From contig CM077671.1 in assembly GCA_039707655.1 (NCBI GenBank), forward strand, positions 369,046,720-369,110,719: 64,000 nucleotides of DNA. Reading direction: 5' to 3'. The notes beneath the pieces are model-generated. The model made no database searches, was not told where the DNA came from, and saw nothing but the letters and a program-made list of their open reading frames with translations. Numbering within the stretch: the first letter of the stretch is position 1; the number at the start of each line of letters is the position of its first letter. Both the position numbers and the translations under genes were made by a program. This stretch comes from Elymus sibiricus. Taxonomy: Eukaryota > Streptophyta > Magnoliopsida > Poales > Poaceae. Below, piece by piece: positions 52,619-64,000 of this stretch.

Positions 52619-55600
52619 GTGACACCCTAGGTGTCTAAATATAGCAAGCAAATAAGAAGGAATGTTTTGTTGATTTGTGTGAAATTTGAGTAAAGTTATG
52701 AAAATAAGGGTATTTATGTAATTTTATAAAAATACAAGTCCTTTTATGCAAAAAGATTTGAATTACAAAAGTAACTTTTACTTTTACTAAGGGCTAAAGT
52801 GTAAAAGTGCTAGTCATCATTACACAGCAAGTAAACTTGCAATTAGGCCCTAAACTTAGTGCAATTTGCTTGGATTAGGACACAAACTTTATATTTTTGA
52901 ATTTGGTTCAAGATTTCAAAATGAAACTTCACCCTTTGAGTTTTTGAACTTGAACCCTAAAGCAAAGTTGTAGGGTTTAAAAAGTTCTACAACTTTATTT
53001 AGAACTTTTCTCATTTAAGCTTTAGTTTAATGGGAAATCTTGCTTTACCGAGAGGTCCCTAGAGTTTTTGTATTTGCAAACAAGTCCGCCTGACACCCCC
53101 CTCTCTTCTTCTTCCTCTGGCTCCAATGCTCCTCTGCCGCTGCGGCAGCGCCGCCCACCGCCGCTGCAGACCCCCCCCCCCCCGGCGCCACCTCCTGCTC
53201 CTAGCGTCTCCACGCGTCGTCCACAGGCCAGCTGCCGCCCTAGCTCCTCCCCTGCTGGCCTCCCCGCGCGCGACACGCCGCCCCACCTCTGCCCGAGCGC
53301 CGCCCGAACGCCACCGCGTCGTCGCCGTGGCAAATGCCTGCGTCTCCCCCTCCCCTCACTCCTTCTTAGCTTGCCCGTGAGCTTCTTCAGCTCATGCCCC
53401 TCCCATTTCCCTCCCTCTCCTTTGCCGCGCACACCCCGAGCTCCCGGAACGCCGCCGCCCTTCCTCCACGCCGGCGAGTCACTGGCCGCCGTGGACAGCT
53501 CACCCCCGCCCTTCCCGCACCACTACAACCCCTTGGAGAGCTTCCCCGTCGCCCCCTCAAGCTTCCCAGCCACTCCTCGTCGCCGTTCCACCGCCGGAGT
53601 ACCCTCGCCGCCGTGCCTCTTTCCGCCGCCGCTTCGGTCCGCCGCGGAAACCCTAGCTCCGGCCGTCCCCTCTCCTCCCCAAGACCACCAGTAGGTGCGC
53701 CTTGAGCTCCTGATGCTCACTGGCCACTTCTTCTCCGCCCCCAAGTCCCCACCTCGCCGGAATTTGGCCGGCCTTTCTCAGTCCCGTTCTTCCCCGACGA
53801 GCCAAGGGCTCAATTGCTTTGATTTGAAAAGCTATAGGGTCCTTTCTGCAAAAATTCAGTCCCTCCCCCAAATTCAAATCAGGAAATTTCTAAAATGTGT
53901 AGAAATTTGTAGAAAATTCAGAAAAATGCAAAACCAGTTTTGTTTTAATCCTTGAGTTATGCTCTACAAGTTTTGTATTGTGACCTTGAGCTGAATGTGT
54001 GTGCTTTTTGTTGTAGATTAAATAATAGGAAATAGGTGCTTTAATTAGATCTCTCAATCCATAGCTGTGCTGTAGTTGAAACTTGAAACTTAGGTTGTAT
54101 GTCTCATGTATAGCTTTGTGTAAATTTTGTAGACTCAGTACTGCTCTTTAGCTTAGAAGTTTGAGTGCCTTTGTTTGATGTTGATGAAATGTTTAGAATT
54201 TATTCTAGTATGCTTCTGTTACTGTTTATAGCTGCAATTTATACTCTAGCTTCCTTTTTGCATGTATGATCCATGATAAAAATCATAGTACCAGTAGCAT
54301 GGTGTAGCTTGAGTTATGAATTTATACTTGAGTTCAAACATAATTAATATATGCTAGTTCTTCTTTATTAAAAATTATGAAAATATTTTGAACTGTTTCT
54401 CTTGAGTAGAGAACCATGTTCACAAATTTTGAGAACAAGATCTTGTGTAGAACTACAGATATAAATAGATCTTAATAAAATAGTGTTGTTTTTGAGTATT
54501 TTTGTGGCATAGTTCCTGTAAGGATAAAATCTTGATAATTTCACAGTAGCTTAAACATAGATTCATCTATAACTGGTAAAAGTTTCAACCCCAGTTCTTT
54601 AGAAGTTTGTTCTGTAAAAATAAAACATGTTCTAGGTGCTGACTGTTTGGAATATTTATTCTGGTTTATAAAATACTTGAAATAATCTGAAAAATTTAGG
54701 ATAATTTTGATCCTGTTTGTTCTGTCTATCATAATTTTTGTAGCACCAGATCTTGATCTTAAGATCAGATGGTTATATTTTATAAACCATGTATATTAGG
54801 TTAAAATAAAACCAACCCTAGTTGTTCTAGGCAGTTAAACATGTTGTTTAGTGTAGTTAATTAAGTTAGTTTATACTCGATAAATGACTGCCCAGTAGAA
54901 AAGTAAATGATGTGTTTGATGAGTGAAATGTGTTTTCGTTGGATTGCAACTCTATAGTGAAATAGAATGAACGTGTATGCATCTTCTAAACTGCCTGTTT
55001 GCATCTCATGTAGACTCGACGGCTCTCGCTGACGGAGACTATCAACTACTCCCGGAAACCGAAGTGGGAATTTCTGAAGACCCCGGGAACGTCGTTGAAG
55101 GTTTAACCGAAGCCCCGAACCCGAGTTCGGAGGATTTTATTAACCTCTCTGACCCCAGCCTCACCAGCGAAGGCAAGCCCCAGACATGAAACCATTATCT
55201 TACTATACTGCAATTCATATATCCATATATGTTTACTTGTGCATTTAAGTTCATAGGAATTATGATGAAACCCTAGTTGCACATTTCCAGGAACCCATGT
55301 ACTGAATATTAGAACCTGAGTCCAACTAGTTGCTATGCTAATAGGACCGGTAGATGTCGAGTGATTTCCGGTCACTCGCGCGACATAGGAGTTGGATGTT
55401 TACTATTCTGCAATCATTATAAGGATAACGGATGGGGTTATGTGCAGTATCATGGCAAGGAATGAAACCCCGTCTGTGTTGATTAATTTGATAAGGTCGC
55501 AGTGTGTGGTAGTGGTGGTTAAGCGTTTGAAAGTACTAGCCACATGCCGTGAGTTATGGGTAAGCGGTAAGCCTAGTAACCAATCGGCCCGGGAAGTGGA

Positions 55601-56601
55601 CTTCTCCCTCACCACTCGACTTTTATTTTATGTTTACACGCACCGACGTGTGGGAGTACGTTCTGCAGAGCAGACGGGAGTACGGTCATACAGTCGTGCT
55701 ATAGACCTATGTCCTGCACATTGGATGTGCATATGGTCCTGCAGTCGCTTGTGGTGACGCTGTTCCATGACTCGGAATGAAAGGCAAATGGTTGCTTGGG
55801 AACGATCTTTTGATGTTCCAGGCGTGTGAGTTAGGTTTACCTTGCAAGGTTTGGAAATTCGATTCAGAATCGTCCGTTTCTCGCGGAGATTGAGACTGCT
55901 TGATACTTCTGCCACATAGAGTAACAAGAGTAATCTTATGATGAGTAATACTGATGTATGCTTTAAAAGCTCTACCATGCTTGGGTACTTATAGTTGCTT
56001 ACCTAGAATGGATAATCAACTAGAATCTGAAAGCTAAAATTTGAAATTAAGGACCTACTCTTTGTTGCTTTGCAGCTGAAACAAAACCCAGAACCTTACC
56101 AAGCTTTCATGGTCTAGTTATGGGCTAAGTATACCCTAATCCCGGGTAAGCCTTGCTGAGTATTAGTATACTCAGTCTTGCTAGAATTTTATTTCAGGTA
56201 TGCCCTTTGAGACTCCTGATGCCAGTCCCTCTTGGCCTTGCTCCGTACCACCTGGCTGGTCCGCGGAATGGGATCCGTCCCCGGCCGGCAATGATCCATC
56301 GGAATGACTCCGTACTTTTGGCTAAGTATGGTGCCTGTCTGTGCGACGTGTAGTCGCGATGTTTTATTTCCACTGTTGTTTAAACAATGTCCGTGAAAAA
56401 CTGAAAGTTTTGAACTAATGCTGATGTAAATTTGCTTTAGCTAGGTATAACTACAACTGATGTGTAATAATGGATTATACCGGTGGTTGCATCGGGACGT
56501 TACCCGACAGACCAATGGATTATACCGTTTGAAGTGCGTTGAACTTCTGGATGATGGTCTGCGCACTTGAGCCGGTGTAATTCAGAAGTGGTTCTGCCAC
56601 A
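52619..56601 (+). repeat. 5' LTR of the chromovirus, 3983 bp
   Basis: Starts TGTGACACCCTAGGTG, matched at 63452, and ends TTCTGCCACA two bases before the primer site. At nearly 4 kb it is long for an LTR but normal for Tekay/Del relatives. It holds an AT-rich start, a GC-rich block (53080-53700) with an open frame of 208 codons (53068-53694, Pro/Ser-rich, probably chance), and long AT-rich parts. Confidence 0.9.
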
Positions 56602-56603
56602 GC

Positions 56604-56615
56604 TGGTATCAGAGC
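56604..56615 (+). other. Primer-binding site (initiator tRNA-Met)
   Basis: TGGTATCAGAGC, complementary to the 3' end of plant initiator tRNA-Met, the usual primer of gypsy and Copia elements. It begins two bases after the LTR end CA. Confidence 0.92.
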
Positions 56616-57652
56616 TAACAAGTGTACGTCGGAGATATGGTTGACCTTAAAAAGGTTTTTCGTATAAAATTTGACCAACAAAGTAATTTACAAAACTGCA
56701 TTGGTTTCGATAAGGATTATGCTTAGTACGTAAAGCCCTAGGGTATGTTTGATAAGGGAGTTAAAGGTGGCTATAATTATTATATATATTACTCTGACTT
56801 CCAGCAGTACGATTCAGTAAAAAAATTACATTCTTGCACAATCAACCTTACATTCTGTAACGACGCTCTCATCGCAAAGGTAAGAAGGTAAGGATCCTCA
56901 GCTAACTGGGGAGTTAGCCTTCCTGTCGGTGATGCGAACCGAACGCTGTTTCTCAAGCAGTGGTCTACTTGAGATGCTGCCAATGTACCAACTTTGGTTG
57001 ATCATATTGGGAGTATGTGGTTAGGCGCAGGGTATGGCGATCGCTGTTCATATCCCCGCATTTTGCAGTACTCCGTGAATACGTTGTTTCGATAACGTAT
57101 GTTAACGTCGTCTGTACGGCGGTAATTGTACAAATGCTGCTTCTATAGTGAACAGTAATGTTTGAGGACGCTTTCATGACGTGCTGGCATGAAAGGTTCA
57201 TATATATTGTGGTTTCCTGCAGGTACGCTAACCACGGTTAAATAGGTTAAGACGAATAGGATATATCGACTAGCTATTATAGGGAGAGACGAACATATTG
57301 TGCCACCGTAACTAATCACGTAAGTCCAAAGATATTTGGCAGTTATTTTGGTTGTGAGGACACGTAGTACGTGCATGCATATTCCTTTCGTTTGATATGA
57401 ACAAATTGTATGGTTTGTTGTTCTAAGGATATCTAGAGTGGCTTGAAATGTTGTAATGATGGTTTTAAAATAGTGTGCCTTAGGTTAAGGTTATGGGTAT
57501 GTTTTAGGAATCTAAATCCTGTGTAAGGTCTTTTCATCTTGATCCTTATGAAACCACACATCCCAGTGAATCAGAATCCCAAATCTTTCTGCAGTCTTCT
57601 TAAGGTGTATGGTTGAAAACTTGTAATCTCACCATTTGAATTCTTGTTTCAG
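56616..57652 (+). other. Untranslated leader between primer site and first ORF
   Basis: About 1 kb with no ORF worth naming. It ends TTCTTGTTTCAG directly before the ATG at 57653, a strong splice-acceptor form, so the leader may be removed as an intron. Confidence 0.5.
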
Positions 57653-58621
57653 ATGGCAGAGCTTTCAAGGTTCTTTTGGGATCCCGCAGGACACACTCAT
57701 ACCAATGCCTTGCATTGGGAGGGTTTTCTGCGTCTTTTGTGGGAGTCACTTCAGACGTATTGCTACACCGAGCCTCCACCTTATGATGGAGTAGAGTATA
57801 ATGAAGAAGGTGTTCCTCGGTGCAGAGTGAAGATGACTATTCCTCCGCATCCCTCTTTATCTCTATGGCAGCCCATCGAGGTTAATGTGGTTGGTCATCG
57901 TCTTGCGGATACTTTTGAAGCGGCAGCTATGGAAGCTATCAACGTTTTCTGTGACCAGCATCCCGAGGAAGTTGCAGGACATCCCATTGGTTTATTTCCT
58001 GCAGTGGATTCTCGTGACCCAGAATGGACTTTCAGGGTGATACACTGTGGCCACTTATTGGGAAGTTTGGCCGGAGAGACTCTACGCACTGCAGTCAGAT
58101 TTATGAATGCACAGTATCGCTACCAGATACTCCAGCAACGCGGTATATATCGACTGACCAGCATAGCCCAAGGATATCGTAATCAGATTGGCCGGCAGAA
58201 TACGCAGATTGAGGAACTCCAAGCCACTGTCACTGCCAAGGAAGAGATTATCGCATAGCGGGATGAAACCATTCTTCATCGAGAGGATCAGATTGTTGAG
58301 AGTGATGCACTCATCGCCCAGCGCAACACAGTTATTGATTTTCTCCAGGAGCAAGTTCATGAGCTCAACCTTGATCTTGGCCAAGCCATTGACCACATCA
58401 ACATGCTTCACGAGCAGCCAGTACAGCCTGTTGCTGATGAGTCCGAGAGTGAAGATGAAGAAGAAGAACCTGAAGAGGTTGAAGGAGTCTCCGAGATCGA
58501 TTTCGAGCATGGAGATCCTGCACTTAGTCCCCATCATTCCTCTTCAGGCAGTCAGTCATCCGTGGGCAACCTCGACGATTTCTATTCTCGTTTGAGTCGT
58601 CGACTTCCTAGATGTATATAG
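57653..58621 (+). pseudogene. Extra ORF upstream of gag in the chromovirus, one amber stop
   Basis: The frame from ATG 57653 reads MAELSRFFWDPAGHTH..., a ~200-residue globular part rich in aromatic residues (WEGFLRLLWESLQTY, DPEWTFRVIHCGHLLG). It then becomes a coiled coil (QNTQIEELQATVTAKEEIIA) and an acidic tail (ESEDEEEEPEEVEGVSEID), ending TAG at 58619-58621. One internal TAG (58256-58258) breaks it in the coiled coil, most simply a former CAG. Similar proteins are annotated as hypothetical in grass genomes (recollection). They have no assigned function. The ATG sits right after a TTTCAG acceptor. Confidence 0.65.
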
Positions 58622-58919
58622 TGTAGCATAGTGTGACATAGGAGTGAGTAGTTAGATGACCTACGAGCCACTTGTTGTAGTATATGTGGCCAGCCTATGT
58701 ATGGTTTGGTTTGTAGTAAGGAGACAACGTGATGTAAGATGGGAATAAGTTTCAGTTTGTAATCCAAATCTGAGTTGCTGTTTGGATTGTTGAGTTAACA
58801 CCTTGTGATTTGGATTTATTGCCCTGCACTGTTTCAGTACATTTTATTTGGGTACAATATGATTTCTGAAAATGGAAGCAAGTATTGGTGAATGCTAATG
58901 GACAACTTCTATTTTTCAG

Positions 58920-61900
58920 ATGGTTGGCGCTACGCGCGGAACCCCTGAGGGATTCAGACCAGACCAGGCTAGTGGTTCACAATAACCACCTCCGCCACCG
59001 CCAAATCTAGCGGAAGTGATGGCCCGTCAAACCGAACTACTGGATATGCTAGTGCAAGCACAACAACATCAGTTCCATCCTCATCAGCGCGGACGTAAAG
59101 AACCCCCATCGGCCGGTTATCAGGATTTCTTCAGTACGCAGCCCCCGTTATTCCATAAGACTAAAGAACCTCTTGATGCGGATGCATGGCTCCGTACCAT
59201 CGAGTCCAAGTTTGCACTACTCTCTGCCCCCATGTTCCGAAGCAAACAAGACTCTCTTCGCAGCCCAGCAGCTCCGTGGTACTGCTTGCATCTGGTGGGA
59301 CCACTACTATACCATGCAGCCGGTTGGACATGTCGTCACCTGGGAGGAATTCAAGACCTCCTTTAGGGCGCATCATATCCCAGAAGGACTCATTGAGCGA
59401 AAACTCAGTGAATTTTTGGCGCTTACCCAAGGAACCCGCGCTGTACTCCAATACGCACAGGCTTTCAATCACCTGTGCCAGTACGCGGGCTATCATGCCG
59501 ACACGGACGCCAAGAAAAGAGATCGTTTCCGTCGCGGACTGAACACCAAGCTTAAGGAACGCCTAAATCTGGTTAGGGCTGACAACTTCAACGAGTTAGT
59601 CAATATGGCCATTACCCAAGAGGACTGCATCTCAGCCCATCGTGCTGAGAAAAGGCAGAAAATATCTACTGGACCCTCGAATGCTCAACCTTCGAGGTAT
59701 CGGTTGATTCAGAACCCAGTTCCCCGAGCTCCGCCCAGAAATGTTCCATCAGGCAGGTGGGTAGCTAGGCCCCCACAGCAACCCCGATTCAACAAGCCAC
59801 CAATGCCTCGACCTCCGCAACAGCAACAACAATTTGGTCCAAGGCCGAACCCCCCACAGTTTAATCAAGGGAACAACATCAATCGATGTTTCAACTGCGG
59901 TAGTCTGGCGCATTTTGTCAAAGACTGCCCACAACCGAGGAGAACATTCCCCGGGCAGGCCTCCAACTCCAACAACAAGAACAAGGGCAAGAGGCAGGTT
60001 ATGCAAGTCCGTCAAGGAAGAGTGAATTTCACTACTCTATCGGAACTTCCGGAAGATGCACCAGTGATGACGGGTACATTTACTCTACACCATCACCCTG
60101 CAATTATACTTTTTGATTCTGGTGCAACCCATAGTTTTATCAGTACAAGGTTTGGGACCAAAATAGGTTTGGATTTCTACCCCACTAATGGAACATATAT
60201 GATAACAACCCCTGGAGGTAGAATTGCATCAAATCAAATTTGTAGAGATGTACCAATCCAATTGGGTAGCACTCTGATAAGGACAGCCTTAATTTTATTA
60301 AACCTAGAGGGAATGGATATTCTCCTAGGTATGGATTGGATGACCAGACATCGGGTATCGCTAGGTATCTTTTCTCGAGTGGTTGAGATAGATTCCCCAG
60401 AATATGGAAATACCATTCTTTATCTTCCACGGTAGGAGTATATCAGCTCTTGCGTTTATGCTATAGAAGGAATCAAGTTAGAGGACATCCCTGTCGTATG
60501 TGAGTACCCAGATGTTTTTCCGGACGATTTGCCCGGAATGCCTCCTGATAGAGATGTTGAGTTTGTTATAGAGTTACAACATGGCACAGCCCCCATCTCT
60601 AAGAGACCCTATCGTATGCCACCCAATGAGCTGCCAGAGTTGAAAGTTCAACTTCAGGAACTCCTTGATAAGGGTTATATTCGCCCAAGTGCTTCACCTT
60701 GGGGATGCCCTGCTCTGTTTGTGAAGAAAAAGGATCATAGTCTTAGACTATGTGTTGACTATCGTCCACTCAATGCGGTTACTATTAAGAACAAATATCC
60801 TCTTCCCCGCATTGATATCCTGTTTGATCAGTTAGCCGGAGCCAAGGTATTCTCCAAAATTGACCTTCGCTCTGGGTATCATCAGATAAAGATTAAGCCA
60901 AGTGATATTTCAAAAATAGCTTTCTCTACCAGATATGGACTCTATGAATATCTGGTTATGTCCTTTGGTCTTACCAATGCACCGGCATATTTCATGTATC
61001 TCATGAACTCAGTCTTCATGCCGGAGCTTGATAAATTTGTCGTGGTTTTCATCGACGATATTCTGATTTATTCCAAAAACCTTGAAGATCACGTTGGGCA
61101 TCTTCATGTTGTTCTTCAGCATTTGCGAGATCACCATCTGTATGCCAAATTCTCTAAATATGAATTTTGGCTTGATACCGTTAAATTTTTGGGTCACACC
61201 ATTTCCAAGGACGGTATATCTGTTGATCCGAGTAAAGTCCAGGAAGTAATGGATTGGAAGCCTCCTACTTCAGTACATCAGATCCGTAGTTTTCTTGGTC
61301 TTGCTGGCTACTATCGTCGTTTCATTCCAGATTTCTCCTGGATAGCCAAACCCATGACAGAATTGTTAAAGAAAGGGGTTAAATTCTCCTGGAATGAGAA
61401 CTGTGAAGAAGCATTTCACACTTTAAGAGCATATCTGACCACTGCCCCAGTTTTGGCTCAGCCAGATATATCCAGACCTTTTGACGTCTATTGTGATGCA
61501 TCGGGCATCGGACTTGGGTGTGTACTTATGCAAGATAACCGAGTGATTGCTTATGCCTCTAGAGCACTTCGGACACATGAGCAGAACTATCCTACTCATG
61601 ATCTTGAGCTTGCAGCCGTCATACATGCACTTAAAATTTGGGGACACCATCTTATGGGTACCAAGTGCAACATCTACACTGATCATAAGAGCCTTAAGTA
61701 CATCTTTACGCAAGCAGATTTGAATATGAGACAAAGACGTTGGCTAGAGCTTATAAAGGATTATGATCTTGAAGTACACTACCATCCAGGCAAAGCCAAT
61801 GTGGTTGCGGATGCACTCAATCGCAAATCACATTGTTATTGCTTATCAGTAGAAGCTTTCAATAAAACTCTCTGCTGGGAAATGAGAAAGCTTAATCTGG

Positions 61901-63386
61901 AGATTGTTCCTCAAGGCAGTCTGAATCATATAACAATTGAGCCTACCCTCCGAGATAGTATCGTTATAGCACAATTACATGATGAGGGAGTCGGAATTAT
62001 CAAGCAACAGTTAGCCCAAGGAGAAGAAAAATATAAGTGCTTCCAAGTGGATCATAAAGGAATTCTATGGTTTAATGGGCGTATGGTTGTACCCAAAAAC
62101 CATCAGCTTCGCAAGCAGATATTGGATGAGGCACATTTGTCCAAGTTTACTATGCACCCTAGCAGTACCAAGATGTACCAAGATTTGAAACAGAATTTTT
62201 GGTGGACTCGTATGAAGAGAGAAATAGCAAAATATGTCTCTGAATGTGACATTTGCCAGAGAGTTAAGGCCAGTCACTTAAGGATTTCTGGTACGCTGCA
62301 GCCTCTACCTATTCCTTCTTGGAAATGGGAAGATATCAGTATGGATTTTATCGTGGGTTTACCCAACACTTCCCAGAGGCATGATTCCATTTGGGTGATT
62401 GTGGATAGATTAACCAAGACCGCTCATTTTCTTCCTGTGCATACCACTTACAATGCTAAGAAGTATGCTGAAATCTATCTAGACCAAATCGTTCGTCTCC
62501 ATGGAATACCTAAGACGATCATCTCTGATCGTGGAGCACAGTTTATTGCTCATTTCTGAGAGCAACTTCAACAAACTCTTGGAACCAAGTTAATCCGAAG
62601 CTCCGCATATCATCCACAGACTGATGGCAAACAGAACGGATAAACCAAATCCTAGAAGATATGCTGCGAGCCTGTGTAATCCAGTATGATAAGAATTGGG
62701 ACAAATGCTTAGCATTGGCGGAATTCTCTTACAACAACAGTTATCAGTCAAGTATCCGAATGGCCCCTTTTGAAGCATTATATGGTCGCCAATGCCGAAC
62801 TCCTTTGAATTGGTCTCAGACAGGAGAACGAAAGATCTTTGGGCCCGATCTCATCACTGAAGCAGAAGAAAAGGTAAAAGTCATTCAGAACAATCTAAAA
62901 GCAGCCCAATCAAGACAAAAGAGCTACGCAGACAAAAGGAGAAAAGCAATACGGTTTGAAGTGGGTGATTTTGTATACCTGCGAGTATCTCCTACTCGAG
63001 GTGTTCAACGATTTGGTATCAAAGGCAAACTCGCTCCTCGCTACGTTGGCCCTTTTGAAATCCTTGAAATTTGTGGACCCGTAGCCTATCGACTTCAACT
63101 TCCTTCTCAGCTAGCAGCCATTCATAATGTCTTCCATGTATCTCAACTTAAGAAGTGTATCAGTGTTCCTACTGAAGTCATTGATACACAAGCCATCAAC
63201 ATCGAACCCGATCTTTCTTATATGGAACATCCGATCAGAATCTTAGATACCAAAGAAAGAAGTACCAGAAGAGAGACGATTAGGATGTTTAAGATCCAAT
63301 GGAATCATCATACTGAAGAAGAAGCTACCTAGGAAACTGAAGACTATCTTCAAAAGAATTTCCCCGACTTCCTCAAGACTTCTTAG
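58920..63386 (+). pseudogene. Chromovirus gag-pol polyprotein, multiple stops and frameshifts
   Basis: The start ATG 58920 follows ATTTTTCAG. Gag has the capsid-like region (ACIWWDHYYTMQPVGHVVTW) and a CCHC knuckle CFNCGSLAHFVKDC. Then come aspartic protease FDSGATHSFI, reverse transcriptase with [14 protein letters not shown], RNase H ([13 protein letters not shown]), integrase zinc finger ([11 protein letters not shown]) and core ([17 protein letters not shown]), a GPY/F-like VGPFEILEI, and a chromodomain (MFKIQWNHHTEEEAT) to TAG 63384-63386. Breaks: TAA 58983-58985, one extra base near 59232, TAG 60433-60435, TGA 62557-62559, one base lost near 62624, TAG 63330-63332. All five stops are one C-to-T or G-to-A step from a Gln or Trp codon. 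Confidence 0.9.
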
Positions 63387-63439
63387 GTATCTATCATCCC
63401 ATTTTATCATTCCTGTAATCTCGGGACGAGATTCTTTTT

Positions 63440-63451
63440 AGGGGGGAAGGT
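63440..63451 (+). other. Polypurine tract of the chromovirus
   Basis: AGGGGGGAAGGT lies immediately before the 3' LTR, the plus-strand primer for reverse transcription. Confidence 0.88.
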
Positions 63452-64000
63452 TGTGACACCCTAGGTGTCTAAATATAGCAAGCAAATAAGAAGGAATGTT
63501 TTGTATGCATTGATTTGTGTGAAATTTGAGTAAAGTTATAAAAATAAGGGTATTTATGTAATTTTATAAAAATGCAAGTCCTTTTATGCAAAAAGATTTG
63601 AATTACAAAAGTAACTTTTACTTTTACTAAGGGCTAAAGTGTAAAAGTGCTAGTCATCATTACACTGCAAGTAAACTTGCAATTAGGCCCTAAACTTAGT
63701 GCAATTTGCTTGGATTAGAACAAAAACTTTATATTTTTGAATTTGGTTCAAGATTTCAAAATGAAACTTCACCCTTTGAGTTTTTGAACTTGAACACTAA
63801 AGCAAAGTTGTAGGGTTTAAAAAGTTCTACAACTTTTATTTAGACCTTTTTCTCATTTGAGCTTTAGTTTAATGGGAAATCTTGCTTTACTGAGAGGTCC
63901 CTAGAGTTTTTGTATTTGCAAACAAGTCCCCCTGACACCCCCCTCTCTTCTTCTTCCTCTGGCTCCCCTGCTCCTCTGCCGCCGCGGTAGCGCCGCCCAC
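63452..64000 (+). repeat. 3' LTR of the chromovirus (first 549 bp; continues beyond window)
   Basis: Matches the 5' LTR start from TGTGACACCCTAGGTG onward. Differences include a 6-bp insertion (TATGCA) near 63505 and scattered single-base changes. The match runs to the last base shown. Confidence 0.92.

Larger units (their letters stand above)
52619..64000 (+). mobile_element. Chromodomain gypsy retrotransposon (Tekay/Del-like), 3' LTR cut by window edge
   Basis: 5' LTR 52619-56601; primer site 56604; an extra ORF 57653-58621; gag-pol 58920-63386; polypurine tract 63440-63451; 3' LTR from 63452 past the window end. The order protease, reverse transcriptase, RNase H, integrase and a C-terminal chromodomain places it among plant chromoviruses. 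The two LTR starts differ by about 14 substitutions and a few indels over ~540 bp by eye (near 2.6 %), so the insertion is moderately young. Coding regions carry five nonsense codons and at least two frameshifts, so the copy is not autonomous. Confidence 0.93.

Noticed and set aside
53068..53694. 208-codon Pro/Ser-rich ORF in the chromovirus LTR
   Set aside because: Low-complexity GC-rich sequence inside an LTR with open frames on several phases; no domain and no reason to expect coding there.

Overview
This window is nuclear DNA of a grass, most likely panicoid or a close relative. The reasons are GC-rich first exons, plant-type introns, and characteristic plant transposable elements: L1-type LINEs, CACTA elements with TAGTACCGG-type subterminal repeats, Tat/Athila-like and chromodomain gypsy elements, and a Copia-like LTR. 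The genus cannot be fixed from sequence alone. Most of the 64 kb is nested transposons; only a few host-type genes or gene remnants lie between them.

Layout. Positions 1-6611 hold a LINE with open ORF1 and ORF2, joined directly to a 1.45 kb intron-less remnant of an ABCB auxin-transporter-like gene (6612-8056). That remnant runs into the 3' end of a Tat/Athila-like gypsy element (8057-11178), which abuts an inverted part-copy of its own LTR (11179-12021). A plastid RNA polymerase sigma factor gene follows on + (13368-17769, six exons, two apparent frameshifts). Positions 19.4-24.6 kb are a repeat field built on a GGCAACTT/AAGTTGCC word, interrupted by a 2.4 kb solo LTR with a clean 5-bp target duplication. 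Two minus-strand genes come next: a two-exon gene for a predicted 45-residue membrane microprotein (25257-26111) and a papain-type cysteine protease (26643-27842). A fragment of a DEAD-box helicase gene resembling chloroplast RH39 lies at 28565-30116, followed by a CACTA remnant (30453-30818).

The dominant feature is a complete 16.5 kb CACTA (En/Spm) transposon at 33344-49861, with CACTG termini and an AAA target duplication. It carries a TNP2-type transposase gene, a second gene ending in a Ulp1-type protease domain, a 119-residue ORF of unknown function, a long inverted repeat, and two promoter-like cassettes each placed just after a subterminal-repeat array. A second LINE (41959-46367) with an intact 1375-residue ORF2 is inserted in the second gene and flanked by a 13-bp target duplication. 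From 52619 to beyond the right edge lies a chromodomain gypsy element (Tekay/Del type) with a 4 kb LTR, a tRNA-Met primer site, an extra ORF upstream of gag, and a gag-pol frame broken by nonsense codons and frameshifts.

How the genes work together: the host genes show no operon or pathway link. The sigma factor and the RH39-like fragment both concern plastid gene expression, but this may be chance. The transposon genes form self-contained replication units. Many coding breaks are C-to-T/G-to-A stops, as expected of old methylated transposons; others are single-base indels in or next to homopolymers, which could be real decay or consensus errors.
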